In this document: in pieces, positions 22,059-34,249 of the stretch | How positions within the stretch are numbered: the first letter of the stretch is position 1 | How the letters are laid out: each line of letters starts with the position of its first letter | Source of the DNA: Bugulina stolonifera | Taxonomy: Eukaryota; Bryozoa; Gymnolaemata; Cheilostomatida; Bugulidae | NCBI GenBank assembly: GCA_935421135.1 | Contig: OW285196.1 | Span: forward strand, 14,195,001 to 14,259,000 | Reading direction: 5' to 3' | DNA length: 64,000 bases | Program-made: the position numbers and the translations under genes | Notes under the pieces: generated by a model | The model's input: the letters and a program-made list of their open reading frames with translations, nothing else | Databases searched by the model: none | Told to the model about the DNA's origin: nothing

Positions 22059-25000
22059 ATGGCAGCAGCAGCAGGAGCACCTGCAGCACCATCCAGTCTC
22101 TACTCTGGAGCTCTGATGGAGATTTTTACTACTTATTTTGTACAAAAGTAAGCATTTTATCAATTTGTCATACATGTAAGTCTAACCTATTGACAGCAGC
22201 TTATGATTGCGATTGTGGTTAAATTTAAGAACACATTCTAGCATAATGCGAAAATGGCAACCGAACTGAATATTAGGACTGCTTCAAAAAATTTGTAGAA
22301 AGTAGTTCAGTCTTGGGTTCAAATTTGTTTATGAATATGAAAATGTAATTCTGTACTGGAATTATTGAGCATGTGAAGTAAACTGAACAAAAAATCTGCT
22401 ACCACTAGTTTTACAAGTCTAAGATGTAGATTTGTATATGATACCAGATATACATGTATAAATATTGTAATGGTACGCACAGTCATCTCCTACACCTGAC
22501 ACTCATTATTATGTGTGCTTACATGTATATACCTGCTTGCATTCTACCTTGTGTAACTTCTATGTCGTTGTATATACTTGTATGATCATTACTAAGTCTT
22601 TTAGTGCCTTTTATACCCATGTACAGAGGCCCGACCTCTCAGAATTACTTGATATTCATTTTGTACATGAATTGGACCATTATAAGCAACTTTTGTAAAA
22701 CCTGACCCATTTTGGGTCGGCCGTCGGGCTTCTGGCGGCCATGTTGTTGCGCAACTTCCGGACGACCCTATGTCGTCTTTTCCCGACACTACGTCGGGCG
22801 GAAGTCCTCATACTATATAAAGGGCATTGTTTCACTGTTCATTGTCTCAGTCTTCACTTGGCTTTCAATAAAGACACATCTATACTTGATACAGAGACTT
22901 TCACTTCCTTTTGTCAGGTCATTCGCTTAGCGAACCGCCTACTAGGTCGGATCACTCTCTTTCAACGTATAGTCTGAAGGTCAGACTTGGGACCAGATGG
23001 GTCGTCTCTGGTAGTTTTTGGGCTACTGAGACCGCTCAATCTTTCATGTAATGAGAAGGCCTAGCACCACTCATAGGCACTTCAGTTTTGGGTCGGTAGT
23101 CGTCCAAGGACGACCGCACGAACTTCCAGAAACCATTACAATATTGCTACATGTATATGAATAATGTTCAGCGAGTGTTATACGTGAACGAGGACTAAGA
23201 AATTTACAATATCATTTTCAAAGACTCAATGAGCCGTCAGTAGTGGCTTAAATAATGAATTATACATGTATTTAAAAATTTAGGGAAGATGAAAAACTAT
23301 TATTTAAAGCTGGAAGCATTAAAAATCTGCTTTAGAATCTGCTAAACTGTGAACTAGTTTATGCATTTACCTTCAACAAGTACATAAATTGCAACACAAT
23401 CATGTAGTTTGTTGTTATTCAGATTGCGACAGGAAGCTAACAAATGGGATAACAGAACAGACACTCGTAGAAATTATGACTTTGGTTTACAGATACTAGA
23501 CACTACTCTACCTTTCCTCTTATCCCAGAACTTGAATGAAATGGAGTCTCTTGATGACCTGAGTATGTAGCTAGAGAATATTTTATTATGGGTTTCTAAC
23601 TGTAGATGTGTTGTACTAATCATACACTGCAGCACATTTGTATGTGTTAGTACATAGTACATAGTACACTGTGCATTTTTAATACAATAGATGTACATAT
23701 TACTACATCTACCGTGTATAAACATGTACATGGTTGTATATTTAATATATACACCTGTATATGCAATGTATATTTTTGGTGTATATAACAATCGTATATA
23801 TTATGCAATATTTATGTCCGTAATGTGTCTATATAATATACTATTATATAGATACATTACTGACATAAATATTGGAAATTATTATCATACTAAATTTTGT
23901 ATTATACATTATTGTACAGATTTTGTGCATTATATACGGATGTTGGTGGCCGAGTGGTCTAGTGCTAGTCACTCTGGTCTTGCAGCAATGACGCAAGTTA
24001 TTTGCAAGGACGTGGGTTTGAGTCCCGCCAATGATCTGGAGGTTTTTGTTCCACAGAAGGTTCTCCCTCCCTGCCATATCAGACTATAATAATATCCAGT
24101 TTTAGAAGCCGTGGTGGCCCCTTGATTAGCTCTGCTATTGAGCAGCCACGTTAAATAATTGTGTTTGGAAACACAGGAACTATTATTATCATTTTACGTG
24201 TTGATTTGTCTCAGTTCTTCAGCTGGTTGGATGTTGGTATCCGGTCAGGTCCCCTCACCTCAGATATCCAACACTCTCTTTAAAATCCTCGCAGATCCTA
24301 ACAAGGCAGAGATTTGTGCCCTGTCTATTTCCTTTCTTCCTATATCTAGTTTTGGCAATTCCTCTTCTAAATTTGCTACTGCTCCCAGGGCTCCAACCAC
24401 AACAGGAACAACGTTCACGGAAATCTTCCACAGTTTCCTAATCTCTCTCGCAAAGTCTTGATACTTTTCCCGTTTTTCCTTTTCTTTCTCTCCAACTCTG
24501 CCATCACCAGGCACTGCAATATCTATCCCCCACACATGATCCATCTCTTTATCAACCACCATTATGTCCAGCTTTCTTGCTTCTATAACATGGTCCGTCT
24601 GTACTGTAAAATCCCAGAAGCACTTTGGCTTTGCTATTTTCTATCTCTTTCTCTGCTACATGATCATGATCAATAAAAACACATCTAAAATACTTGATAC
24701 AATCATAGACTTTCACTTCCTTTTGTCAGGTCATTCGCTTAGCAAACCGCCTACTAGGTCGGATCACTCTCTTTCATAGTATAGTCTCTAGGCTAGACTC
24801 GGGACCAGATGGGTCGTCTCTGGTAGTACTTTGACTACTGAGACCGCTCGATCTTTCATGTAATGAGAAGGCCTAGCATCACTCATTTCCATCTACTTAT
24901 TTAATGAGTGTTAGAACTGTAGTTGACAAGAATAAAGCTCACAGTTATGCAGATACAATGAGAATACAACTCTAAGTTATATTAGGTCCAATGCTCAGTG

Positions 25001-27437
25001 GATAGTAACTAACCCTTTAAATAGTTTTGCGTTACACGTAAATAAGCAATGACTCCCTAATGACATCTGTTTTTCCAAACGAACATCTTTGGATGAAAAT
25101 TTTAATTATGAAAGTGCTTAGCAGAACGTTTGAGGTCAAACCTGCTAAAAATAGGCATTAAGCTCTGGTGGGTGGGTGGTAGAACTTAAAATTTAGCCTA
25201 CAAACTATTAAATTAGTTTTGTATAATAGCGGAGTGACTTGTTTAAGAACATACATGTAACTGCAACTGAAACGTACCATATACATGTATTATATCAATT
25301 AATATATTAGTGTAATATATTTTGTTATTATGTTTTATATATAAAATGTATAATTAGTCGTATCAGTATGTGCAATATATTTCTAGATGTGGGCTGGAAC
25401 AAGCACCCAGCTTCGTGCAGACATTTAGCTGATCCTGATTTTTCGAGAAAGGCTAGAGCTATAATGAACGGTTGCCATGTAGACTATGGTGATGTGGTTT
25501 ATTCGATGGAAACAATCGCAAATGTGAGTATTGGCATGCTGATCCTATTTAAGTAATACGTAGTGTTTGACAGTTGCACAACTTACATCTATAACTTTAC
25601 GTTCAACGACTAATATCCCTAGCAGTGTGGAGCATATTATTTATAACTCCTAAATAGTGCAGAGTTGATTTAGATTGAGAATCCTTTCTTGAGATTAAAC
25701 CTCTTGAAAGTTTTTGCATTCTTAAAAAGCTCAAGTTTGCTTGACGGATAAATGTGTGACTGCAGGAAATGTGGGAGTGGCTAAGCTAATAGTAAACTCA
25801 CTAGCTACATACATGTAGGTATTCAGAGTGTTGCTATCCTAACTCAGTTCCCACTAAATAATCAGTTTATATTTCAAAGTTTTAAAGAGTAAAAAGTATG
25901 AAGTATTGCAGCAGCTATTGCTGCGTGAAGGACATTTGAATTTCTGCAGAGCTTAAAAATATGTTAGCTAGCGTACGAGTCCGCAGCAATACATGACTGT
26001 ATTTTCAAATGTAATAATTATAACAAGACTGTCTATACTACAATTATAGAATATATTATAGATGTTTAGATCACTGATTGCCTTAGCCAAGGAATGTTTT
26101 GAGGCTGGGCAAGTGCTGAGAGCCACAATGATACCAACTCTAGGAAATCAAGAATGGTCATCAGAGAGAGTTGCTCCACAGCGTGTGACTCTGAAACAGC
26201 TATTTGAAGTACCCAACATACGAGTGAGTAAAACGTAATACATAATACATAATGCATAATAGCCTACATAATGCATAATACACAATACCTAATACATAAT
26301 ACATAATACATAATACATAATACATAATACACAATAAAGAATAGATAATAAATAATACATAATACATAATATTACATAATACATAATACACAATAAAGAA
26401 TAGATAATAAACAATACATAATACATAATACATAATACATGGGTTTATTCTGTGTGATAAAATTGTTGAATAGTACAATAAATATAAGCATCGTTCTACA
26501 TGTAGTGCATGTTTACATGTAGTGCATATCTACACGTAGTGCACACCTGTATGTAGTGCATATCTACATGTATTGCATATCTACATGTAGTGTATATCTA
26601 CATGTAGTGTATATCTACATGTATTGTATATCTACATGTAGTGTATATATTCATGTATTGCATATCTACATGTAGTGCATATTATCTACATGTAGTGCAT
26701 ATCTACATGTAGTGCATATCTACATGTAGTGCATATCTACATGTATTGCATATCTACCAGCGATTGCTCCTGAAAATAGGCCTCCAGTTACAAGCACTGC
26801 TAATTCTAGTTACGTGACGTATGTCTCTCATCATACCTTAGGATGAACCTTCTGAACTTACAAATTACCTAATATGATATTTTACCTAATATGGTATGTT
26901 TTGCTCACTCTCAAAATTCTCGAAGGCCTTGGCACAGAAAAATATAGTGCTGTAGCGTGTTTACTATGATTGTGAGCATATTAATCTTACAACGTTTTGC
27001 AGGTAATTTTGAGAGAATCAGCACTTGAAATGAGAAGGAGGAATAAAATATATTGGTGTAGCGAATGTCAGTGCCAAAAGTATAGAGAGGATGCACAGTT
27101 CCACAATGGATTATGGAGCGGGAGGTGCCTCATCTGCCCTGAACGCTACTGGTGTCTGTATGACAACTGTGACTTTGAACACCCTGGTCCATCAGCAAAA
27201 GCAGCAATTACTAAACACTTCAAGACGACTCACCCTCAACCAGCGAGGACCCGGTTCCTTCACTGTAGTTCAAATGATTGTCTTCATCCCTTATACAATG
27301 TGGACCCCCTAAAGGACAGTGTGAACTGTTTGGGATGCAGGAAGTTCAATTGTTTAGTAGCAAACTGTGATGAAGTCTTTCCAAGTGAGGATGCACTGAA
27401 GAACCATCAGTTAAACTGCCGAGCACGAAGACATTAA
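22059..27437 (+). CDS. BH4-like helical domain + zinc-binding domain protein, copy E (320 aa, 5 exons)
   Basis: Exons 22059-22147, 23423-23562, 25387-25523, 26062-26223 and 27003-27437 join in frame to 321 codons at GT-AG sites. Residues 26-39 fit Y-x3-K-L-x-Q-x4-W-D, the core spacing of the BH4 motif of vertebrate BCL2, and are the best clue to the family. The central helices are diverged from copies C and D (IAN in place of IAK before the exon 4 junction, and no Trp there). Residues 177-320 are the zinc domain, close to that of copy C: CSECQC, CLICPERYWCLYDNC, KHFKTTH, HC-x4-C, CLGC, NCLVANC and a final H-x4-C. Intron 1 holds a solo LTR; intron 2 holds a tRNA-like sequence, a LINE fragment and an LTR fragment. 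The gene is intact despite these insertions. Confidence 0.75.
22466..23140 (+). mobile_element. Solo LTR, family 1 (675 bp)
   Basis: Homologous to the 663-bp LTRs at 36670 and 41217. It starts TGTAATGG, ends CCATTACA, and is flanked by ATAT on both sides (22462-22465 and 23141-23144). It has TATATAAAGG and CAATAAAG signals and sits in intron 1 of copy E. Confidence 0.8.
23942..24032 (+). tRNA. Class II tRNA-like sequence (Leu/Ser type), probably a pseudo-tRNA or SINE head
   Basis: It has a tRNA-Leu-like A box (GGCCGAGTGGTCTA), a long variable arm (GCAAGTTATTTGC), a B box (GGTTTGAGTCC) and a T-stem GTGGG/CCCGC. A 7-bp acceptor stem GTTGGTG/CGCCAAT also forms. The anticodon arm does not form cleanly and no anticodon can be assigned. 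A working tRNA is therefore doubtful. Confidence 0.4.
24260..24640 (-). pseudogene. C-terminal fragment of a LINE (non-LTR) pol protein
   Basis: A frame on the minus strand carries motifs typical of the end of invertebrate non-LTR retrotransposon pol proteins: IDIAVPGDGRV, EKYQDFAREIRKLW, VVVGALGAV and ALLGSARILKRVL. Just upstream the WDFTVQTDHVIEA stretch is present, but one inserted base separates it from the preceding frame, and stops follow. It is a 5'-truncated, inactive fragment in intron 2 of copy E. Confidence 0.75.
24670..24889 (+). mobile_element. LTR fragment, family 1 (3' part)
   Basis: Matches the LTR from its poly(A) signal (AATAAAAACACATC) through AGATGGGTCGTC and ACTGAGACCGCTCGATC to the ACTCAT region. 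The 5' half and the last ~80 bases are missing. It abuts the LINE fragment. Confidence 0.7.
26236..26440. repeat. Microsatellite (TAATACA)n-type
   Basis: Runs of ATAATACAT interrupted by ACAATAAAGAATAGATAATAAA, itself duplicated. It starts just inside intron 4 of copy E after the donor at 26224. Confidence 0.85.
26497..26758. repeat. 17-bp minisatellite (ATCTACATGTAGTGCAT)n
   Basis: About 14 imperfect units. Each contains CTACATGTAG, a 10-bp palindrome. Located in intron 4 of copy E. Confidence 0.85.
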
Positions 27438-28625
27438 AGGAGCTGGCAGGGTATATTATGAATGTACATTTTAATGGCTTAGTTTTAATAATTACATATA
27501 ATTATTTCCAAATGATACTACTGTAAAATCTATTTAAACTTGTACTAAATATCTTAACAATTTTAAAAATACATTGTAGATTCGAAATGCTAGAATATAC
27601 ATTAAATATTTTGTAGTATTTATGCCATCAGAACTTTTTCACAGACAGAGTAAAGAAAAATATAGGGCACATGCCATGAACTGAACTTCTATAGTGGAAC
27701 AGTGGATTCTATCTACTGTATATTTAAAAATTCTGAAATTATTGGCTTCACTTGAACTGATGTATTTGCTCAATCATAATAAACGTACAAAGTTACATCA
27801 TATTTTACATTGCTGGGAGTAATATCATAAAAAAGTTTCAAACCGATACTGTACATGTAAATATATACATTGTACTGCTAGTACATAGTCTATTCGATCC
27901 ATTTCAACAAACAAGTAATAACAACATGCTGTATGTAACCTGGCTGACATGGGCTAACAACTTATAATCAAATAATCAAACGAATAGAGGTGAAATAATT
28001 ATATAACCATGTTTTCAGCATTATTTGATAAATCATAGCGGTTATCTACATGTAGCGGTAGGAGTAGACACAAGCTGTGCTGTTAATATTGCTGACTTTC
28101 TGACATTATTTGAAAAATCTGTTAAATGATTGGATAAAGTTCCATACATCTTTAGCTGCGCAACACAGGCATGTATTACATAACGGTAAATGTACATGTT
28201 TGATCGTTTATCTTACATGATGAAGTTGCTTTTCATGTTATCTATCTGACGTGAATGTGGTAGCGAGAGAGTAGCTAATAGAATAAAGTAAGAAATCTGA
28301 CAGTAATAAGCATATCCTTATCTTCCATGATAGAGATTAAAACTAATCAAATAGTAAAAAAACAATTATGCAAGTGCTTCTTATGAAATTCTTTTTGGTT
28401 TTCAAGTTTGAATTTATAGACTAGCCTAAAGCATCAATCCAAAGATAGCTTAACTTTCCTTCTTGCTAATGAAGACAAAGAAAAAAACATTCAGGGTAAT
28501 ACAATATTCTAACAACTTGATATTTTATTGGCTTAGATGACTGGTATCAATTCGGAATCCATAGAAAATGAACTCTACCAAAATACTTAAATTGATTTAT
28601 GGAAGACAATCCATTGAAGAGTCAT
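27438..28625. other. Spacer between copy E and the lectin (convergent); no gene seen
   Basis: 3' flanks of both genes, shared in part with 15846-17260. No open frame with splice support. Confidence 0.45.
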
Positions 28626-30451
28626 TTATACAGCCTCACAGAAGAAATAGCGCTTTTTGTGGCAAAAGTCGTCACCCCATGTTGCTCCATCGCTTGCTTT
28701 GGACATCATAAGACAGTCCTGGATCTCATCCAAGCCATTTGGCTCAGTCTGGCCCCAGTCTGCTACCTGCACTGGACCTGTATGTCTCCCCTGCCACTGC
28801 CATGAACGAATTTGCTTCCTGGCTCCTAGCCAAATACTATCATCTCTGTGGTAGGACCATTCTAAAACAATAAAATTAAAAATGTACAATCATGTAGTAA
28901 GAAAATACACACCTACCCAGGCAAGTAAATACGTGTATGTACCGTTTAAGTTGTATGCATGTGCTAATAAAGTTTGTGTGCATGCACACTGAACATCACT
29001 GTACATTTAACATGAATTGGCTAAAGAACATAATTTGTATCAGGTTCCTCAGCATAACTAAATGACTTTGCAAAGTCGATAGAATTAGATCTTTATTAGC
29101 TCATAATATAAAAAGAAGCTAACACAATTATGTCCCACTGGAGTATAATATTGTAACCAGTATGGTCTGTGGGTGAGTGGTTCGAATCCCAGCCACGGTG
29201 GTTTTAGGAAGAGCATCTAGCCACAAGTGCTCCCGCTCCTACTATTTCTCCCAGTTGTATTTACCCTTTGCTACTATTTAATACCTTCTACATGTGATGT
29301 AGTTATACAAACCATGACATTTTTGCGCAGCTACATGATAATTTGTTATAACACAAATCCATTAGTTATCTAGGTCTAGTTGAATGCACCAGTGACATGT
29401 ACATGTACCTGGTCGGGACTTCCTATAGTGTTTAAGCCATGATACAGAGTTCATATCATCTAGTACAACAAGTTTCTCTCCAACTCTCTCACAATAGTCC
29501 TTTGCCTTATCCCATGTCATCTTGGTGGAGACAACTCTGATACATGTCTTTGAAAATGGGTTTAGATGGTACGGAAAGCGACACGATGAGCGTTCTGTCA
29601 AATATGTTTGAGAGCATCTACATGTGCATTGATAAAATCCTTTTTTACTCACTATGTTGTGGATGAGTAAAATAGGGCATGAAGTTGTAATGAAAACAAC
29701 ATGCATGTAACTTTATCTGCATTTTAAACAGATATGTATTAGTTAATGACTGATGCGATGACAAAATCTTTCCATCGTTAAAAAGATTAGATAAGAAAAC
29801 CCTGCGTACCACCAGTTAAGCGAGGTGCTTACTATCATCAGCTATGAAGTACAATTGTGTACTTACTAATTGTCTAATCTTCTAAGCTAAAAGATTAGAA
29901 TAAAGCATCAAAGACCACAGAGATACAAAAACAGGACAATCGACAGTAGTACAACATAGCATTAAAGAAGGACATGTGAACTTCACTGAAGAAACTATAA
30001 CTATACTAGGAAAAAACAGATCCAAGAACAATATTAGGAGAAAAATTCTAGAGGCACTACACATCAGACAGCACAAACCAAAATTAAACGTACAAGGACA
30101 ATCTTACCTCTTAAAACAGTTTTGCAGCTAACTTAATCAACACTAACCAAATATTCACGTAAAATTATTATACCTGTAATTAACTGTATATATATATTAG
30201 CAATTGTTTGAACGATTAGTCTTTCTAGTATAACTTTATCCTTTCATCTTGTAACTCTATTGTGTAAATAACTTTGTAGCTTTCTCTTAACCTAATTCAC
30301 TGACTGCATTTAGTCAGTCAGTTACATGTATAGCAATTGAATATCATAATATTATGACTATACATAAAATTAACCAACCTGCACTTCCACCCAACGTGAG
30401 ACAAGCAAGAATAAGAGATACAAAGTGAACACTAGCACTGAAAGTAGCCAT
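28626..30451 (-). CDS. Secreted single-domain C-type lectin 1 (164 aa, 3 exons)
   Basis: Predicted secreted carbohydrate-binding protein. Exons (minus) 30379-30451, 29409-29594 and 28626-28861 give exactly 165 codons with phase 1 introns. Residues 1-24 form a signal peptide (MATFSASVHFVSLIL...). The CTLD has the long-form N-terminal cysteine (SSC), TWDKAKDYCERVGEKLVVL, WLGAR, EPN (mannose-type Ca2+ site) and the closing QDCLMM...WGDDFC...FFCEA. WGD stands where WND is usual, so one calcium ligand is changed. The three exon lengths are identical to those of the lectin at 45744-48485. The exon 2 start was set by phase: the acceptor TTGACAG at 29595-29601 fits, the TAG further upstream does not. 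Confidence 0.85.
29907..30131 (+). pseudogene. Penelope-like element fragment (GIY-YIG endonuclease C-terminus)
   Basis: A 74-codon frame reads HRDTKTGQSTVVQHSIKEGH...NFTEETITILGK...RRKILEALHIRQHKPKLN, which fits the C-terminal part of GIY-YIG domains in Penelope-like retroelements (helical A-x-H, EGH, and E-A-x-x-I motifs). Upstream domains are missing. It lies antisense in intron 1 of the lectin gene. Confidence 0.6.
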
Positions 30452-32479
30452 AGTGATGATGTCTATGTTCTTCTCAGTGACACTACATCCTAATACATGT
30501 AAAGTCTCCTTATGTACTACCTCAGGAAGTGTAGAGAAGGCGAAACCTATGAATATAGGAAATCTCTGAAAGATGCTATTGGCACATGTGCTGTAATATG
30601 TGTACATGTAAAGTTTACATGATTGTAGGAAAATAATCATTTCTACCCATACCACTACACTACTACACAGCACCTCTCAGATCTGCGTGGTTGGTATGAC
30701 AAATTAATAAGAGGTTTTATCTGAACCTGAGATAAAATGTAGATTGTCTTATTCACATACACAAATAATTACAGTGTATCCAATATAAGATATGCTGTAC
30801 ATAACCTCAACCAGTGTGTTGCTGACCCAACAGGGGTAACAAAATATTTCAATGAAGCAGATAAAATTTGTGGTCGATGCAATGAGGTCTTCAATAATAC
30901 TCGGGACATGTAATTGTTTGCACTCCCCTCCCCTTTGATTCCACAGCGGTAGCACAAAATTAAAACATAGTGTATTAATTATACATTTATATTAATCTCA
31001 GATAACTCAATAATTTAACATACATGTAATTTGCTAAACTAATGCTTTAGGCCAAAGGACAAAGCAATAGTTTGTGGATTGGGCACTCGCAGCTTTGCAA
31101 GTCAGCGGTGTGCTTGCCTCTGCCATTGAGCTTATATACATCTGCAGCTAAAAGTGTTGCTTGTTTAGTCAAACCGTCTTTACAGCAGCAACTCTAGCAA
31201 GAGGCCATTAATTTATATCTAGGGTCACATTCTTTATGAGAACAATGTTGCTGATGTGCAGAAAGTTGGGTTTTAAAGTCCTTTGTTGGCGGCATTGGAG
31301 TTTGGAAATGTAAAATGGCTTTTCCACTCTGTCCAAAACTCATTAGCAAGACTTTGAACTACATGCCACTGGTTTATCAAATACATGACGTATGAATCAC
31401 TGGAGTCAAATTCACCTGGCGGTGGCAAAATAAAAAACTGACTTCGTTGTTAATAACTTTTTAGGAGCCAACAAAGCAGATTCATTGTTATCAAGCATGA
31501 ATAGAGTCTACAATTGCATATTATGCATATTATGCCATCAGTTTTACGGTTATACAGCTCTACATTTTTACAGTTCTACAAGGCCTGTATTGCCTGCATT
31601 GTCTAAATGACTGCTATTAGATGACAAAATATTACTCCAGCACAGATCTTGCAGAACAAAAATGGTTAATTGAATTCGCAATCAAAATTGTTCGACTTTG
31701 ATAAATTAGTGAACTCTTGAAGCGCCTGTAAAGTTTAAACCTCTATGAGAATATAACTTCTAAATTGAACCTGGATTAGCAATGCAATACCAAATGGGAT
31801 TTATGAATGAGATTAATGGTCATATCATTATCATTATGATGTTACAAGTTCTGTGGGCAGGATGCAAGCGTTTGCAACAAGGTTTTTTATCTAAATTTTA
31901 CTTTCACTATTGCTTGCTCACTATTGGCTTGCTTGCTGACTTGCACCACAGGCATAGTAGAGTTCATTGCGCACAGCAGTCCCAATATTTGCAGAGTGCA
32001 GACGGCGGGTTATTAATATGCTCAGTGAGACTTGATTCTCAGGCTTCTCATCTATCTCTGACCTAAAGGGCCTCCACAATTATGAACTCCCTTGCACACA
32101 CATCCTATAGGGTACGTTCCTTTCTAACACAGATGGAGATAGAAACTATAATGGGTGAAATATTTAAACCACCTTAGAGAGAATTTTACGTTGAGTGATG
32201 AGTTCTGTCTTGCTGGTGAATTTGACTGAATATTGAAATGTGTCCGATTCTGTCCACTATCACACAGCTAGTGCACATGCTATTGGAAGTGGGCAGTTTG
32301 TGTTTGATCAATTTAGATTTTCTAGTGTGCCAGACTTTTCTCGTTCAGCGATTGATGCTAAGATTTCTTTGCCATTGCTGATGAGGCGAGATGGAGTTGC
32401 GTCTCTTGCAGATGTCCATGGCCTGGTGAATGGAATTCATCATTTCATATTAACCAGTATGTTATATTCATTGATTCGA
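30452..32479. other. Intergenic; no gene recognised
   Basis: 5' flank of the lectin and AT-rich sequence. A frame at 30769-30957 (minus) begins CYRCG and one at 32240-32482 (+) has 80 codons. Neither shows splice support or a family signature, and I do not call them genes. Confidence 0.4.
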
Positions 32480-33255
32480 TAGTGCTGTTCAAAAGCTAAG
32501 CAGTGAAGACCAAAATTAGTACTACTTAAGCTAGATTTAGCACCAAATAGGTAACCTTTCATTAGGTATTTGACAATCTCATCAACTCTTTGAGGATCGG
32601 TTGAATATTTCAAAATATACATGCACCCCACAAGCCTAATTAATCTTTCAAGTGCCACATACATTATTTTGTGCTTCAGGCACTAAAGCATTTATAACTT
32701 CAGCATTTAGATGTCTCAGTTATGTGTGTTGCCACATACATGTAAATGACTTGGCAAATTGTATAACATTTCTGTACTGTTTCTTGATAAAGCAGCCATG
32801 CCATGTCTAGCACATGAATTTTACTTCTTTGGTGTATAATTTTATTTGATCTCAATAATTTATTAGTACATTTAATTCAAGCACTCAACAGCTATGAAGT
32901 TATTACTCTCGTTGTTGGGTATTTAAGATATTAATGTCTGATTTAAGGGTCTACAAACTTTTAATAGCCATACATTAATTTCCAGTCATTAATCAGTCTA
33001 ATAGACCAGAAAATGCTGATTGATTCAACTTTAGTGAGAGTCTTCAACTAGAGGTCAAAATTAGCACAGTCTGGGTTAGATTTAGCACCAGATAGGCATA
33101 CTTTCATTCGCTACTCGACAATCTCATTAGCTCTTTGAGGACCAATTTAATATTTCACAAAATACCACACAGGCCCAATTAATTCTTCGAGTGTGACATA
33201 ATTATAGATTTTTACTCCATAAATTAAAACATTTACAACTTCATCACTATAGTTG
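32480..33255. repeat. Diverged direct repeat, two units of about 230 bp
   Basis: 32480-32710 and 33025-33255 align: AGATTTAGCACCA, GACAATCTCAT, CTCTTTGAGGA, AATTAATC/TTC-TTCAAGTG. Probably remains of one repetitive element copied twice. Confidence 0.6.
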
Positions 33256-33390
33256 AGAAAGTTCAGTTCAGTTCTGCTTGGGAGAATAGAAAGTCACAGC
33301 GTGTGCATTTACAATGTAGGTGCACTAACTTTACATACAATGTACATACATGTATACATGTAGTCATCTATGAGAAACCATCTGTGTCAA

Positions 33391-33550
33391 TCTCTAGTTA
33401 CTGCAGAAGTCCTATCCATCTGATGATGTAATACATAGATTCTCAGGTAACTGCAGAAGTCCTATCAATCTGATGATGTAATACATAGACTCTCTAGTAA
33501 CTGCAGAAGTCCTATCAATCTGATGATGTAATACATAGACTCTCAGGTTA
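33391..33550. repeat. 50-bp tandem repeat, three units, overlapping a coding exon
   Basis: CTGCAGAAGTCCTATC starts at 33401, 33451 and 33501, exactly 50 bp apart, each followed by TGATGATGTAATACATAGA. The paralogous segment near 52865-52965 has two units. Confidence 0.85.
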
Positions 33551-33646
33551 TATCTAAATTCTTGCTTTGTTAACACATCTGCATCTTCTTTTTCCGTTTC
33601 TTCTTCTATTACAGATCTTCGCTTGGGTTGGTTTGCATCGTTTTCT
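33412..33646 (-). CDS. Terminal exon of an unidentified gene, copy 1
   Basis: The acceptor CTTATTTCAG opens a 78-codon frame, entered in phase 2, reading ENDANQPKRRSVIEEETEKE then DVLTKQEFRYNLRVYVLHHQ. It is acidic, lacks cysteines and ends in the 50-bp repeat, which is read in a different frame in each unit. The same frame is intact in the paralog at 52863-53061 despite many silent and replacement changes, which supports coding. Upstream exons were not found; a solo LTR inserted 17 bases upstream of this exon's splice acceptor, at 33663. Confidence 0.45.
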
Positions 33647-33662
33647 CTGAAATAAGATGTAT

Positions 33663-34249
33663 TGTGATGGTACGCCAAGTCGTATCTTCCATCTGACACT
33701 CATTATTGTGTGCACATACATGTATATATCTGCTTGTACTTTACTATATGTTATTGTATATAGTTACATGATTGTTACTAAGTCTTTTAATGCCTTTTAT
33801 ACCCATGTACAGAGGCCCGACCTCTCAGAATCTATTGATATTCATTTTGTACATGAATTGGACCATTTTAAGCAACTTTTGTAAAACCCGACCTATTTTG
33901 GGTCGGCCGGAAGTCCTTATACTATATAAAGGGCACTGTTTTACTGTTCATTGTCTCAGTCTTCACTTGGCTTTCAATAAAGACACATCTATACTTGATA
34001 CAGAGACTTTCACTTCCTTTTGCCAGGTCATTCGCTTTGCGAACTGCATACTAGGTCGGATCACTCTCTTTCATTGTATAGTCTGAAGGTCGGACTTGAG
34101 ATCAGATGGGTCGTCTTTGGTAGTATTTGGGCTACTGAGACCGCTCAATCTTTCATGTAATGCGAAGTCCTATTACCACTCATAGGCACTTCATTTCTGG
34201 GTCGATAGTCGTCCAAGGACGACCGCACCAAAACACAGAAACCATTACA
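33663..34249 (+). mobile_element. Solo LTR, family 1 (587 bp)
   Basis: Starts TGTGATGG and ends CCATTACA, flanked by GTAT (33659-33662 and 34250-34253). An internal deletion has removed most of the GC-rich region between GGGTCGGCC and GGAAGTCC. The paralogous segment at 53071 has an unbroken AGATGTATTACTC, the empty site. Confidence 0.85.

Noticed and set aside
23942..24032. A working tRNA-Leu gene
   Set aside because: Boxes and acceptor stem are present but the anticodon stem-loop does not form, so it is listed only as tRNA-like.
29150..29265. Possible tRNA-derived SINE (B box GGTTCGAATCC at 29179)
   Set aside because: Only a B box and a short shared tail are visible; no A box at the right distance. 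A similar isolated B box at 44046 (GGTTCAAACCCC) was set aside for the same reason.
29594..29625. Lectin exon 2 starting at the TAG next to CATGTAG
   Set aside because: That acceptor gives the wrong phase with exon 1; TTGACAG (and TTTAACAG in the paralog) fits the phase in both genes.
30749..30957. Minus-strand frame beginning CYRCG, suggesting a zinc knuckle
   Set aside because: Only one CxxC and no following His/Cys; two frames overlap and neither is convincing.
31782..32482. Two + strand frames of 94 and 80 codons
   Set aside because: No splice sites consistent with coding, no family motif, and surrounded by repeat-like sequence.
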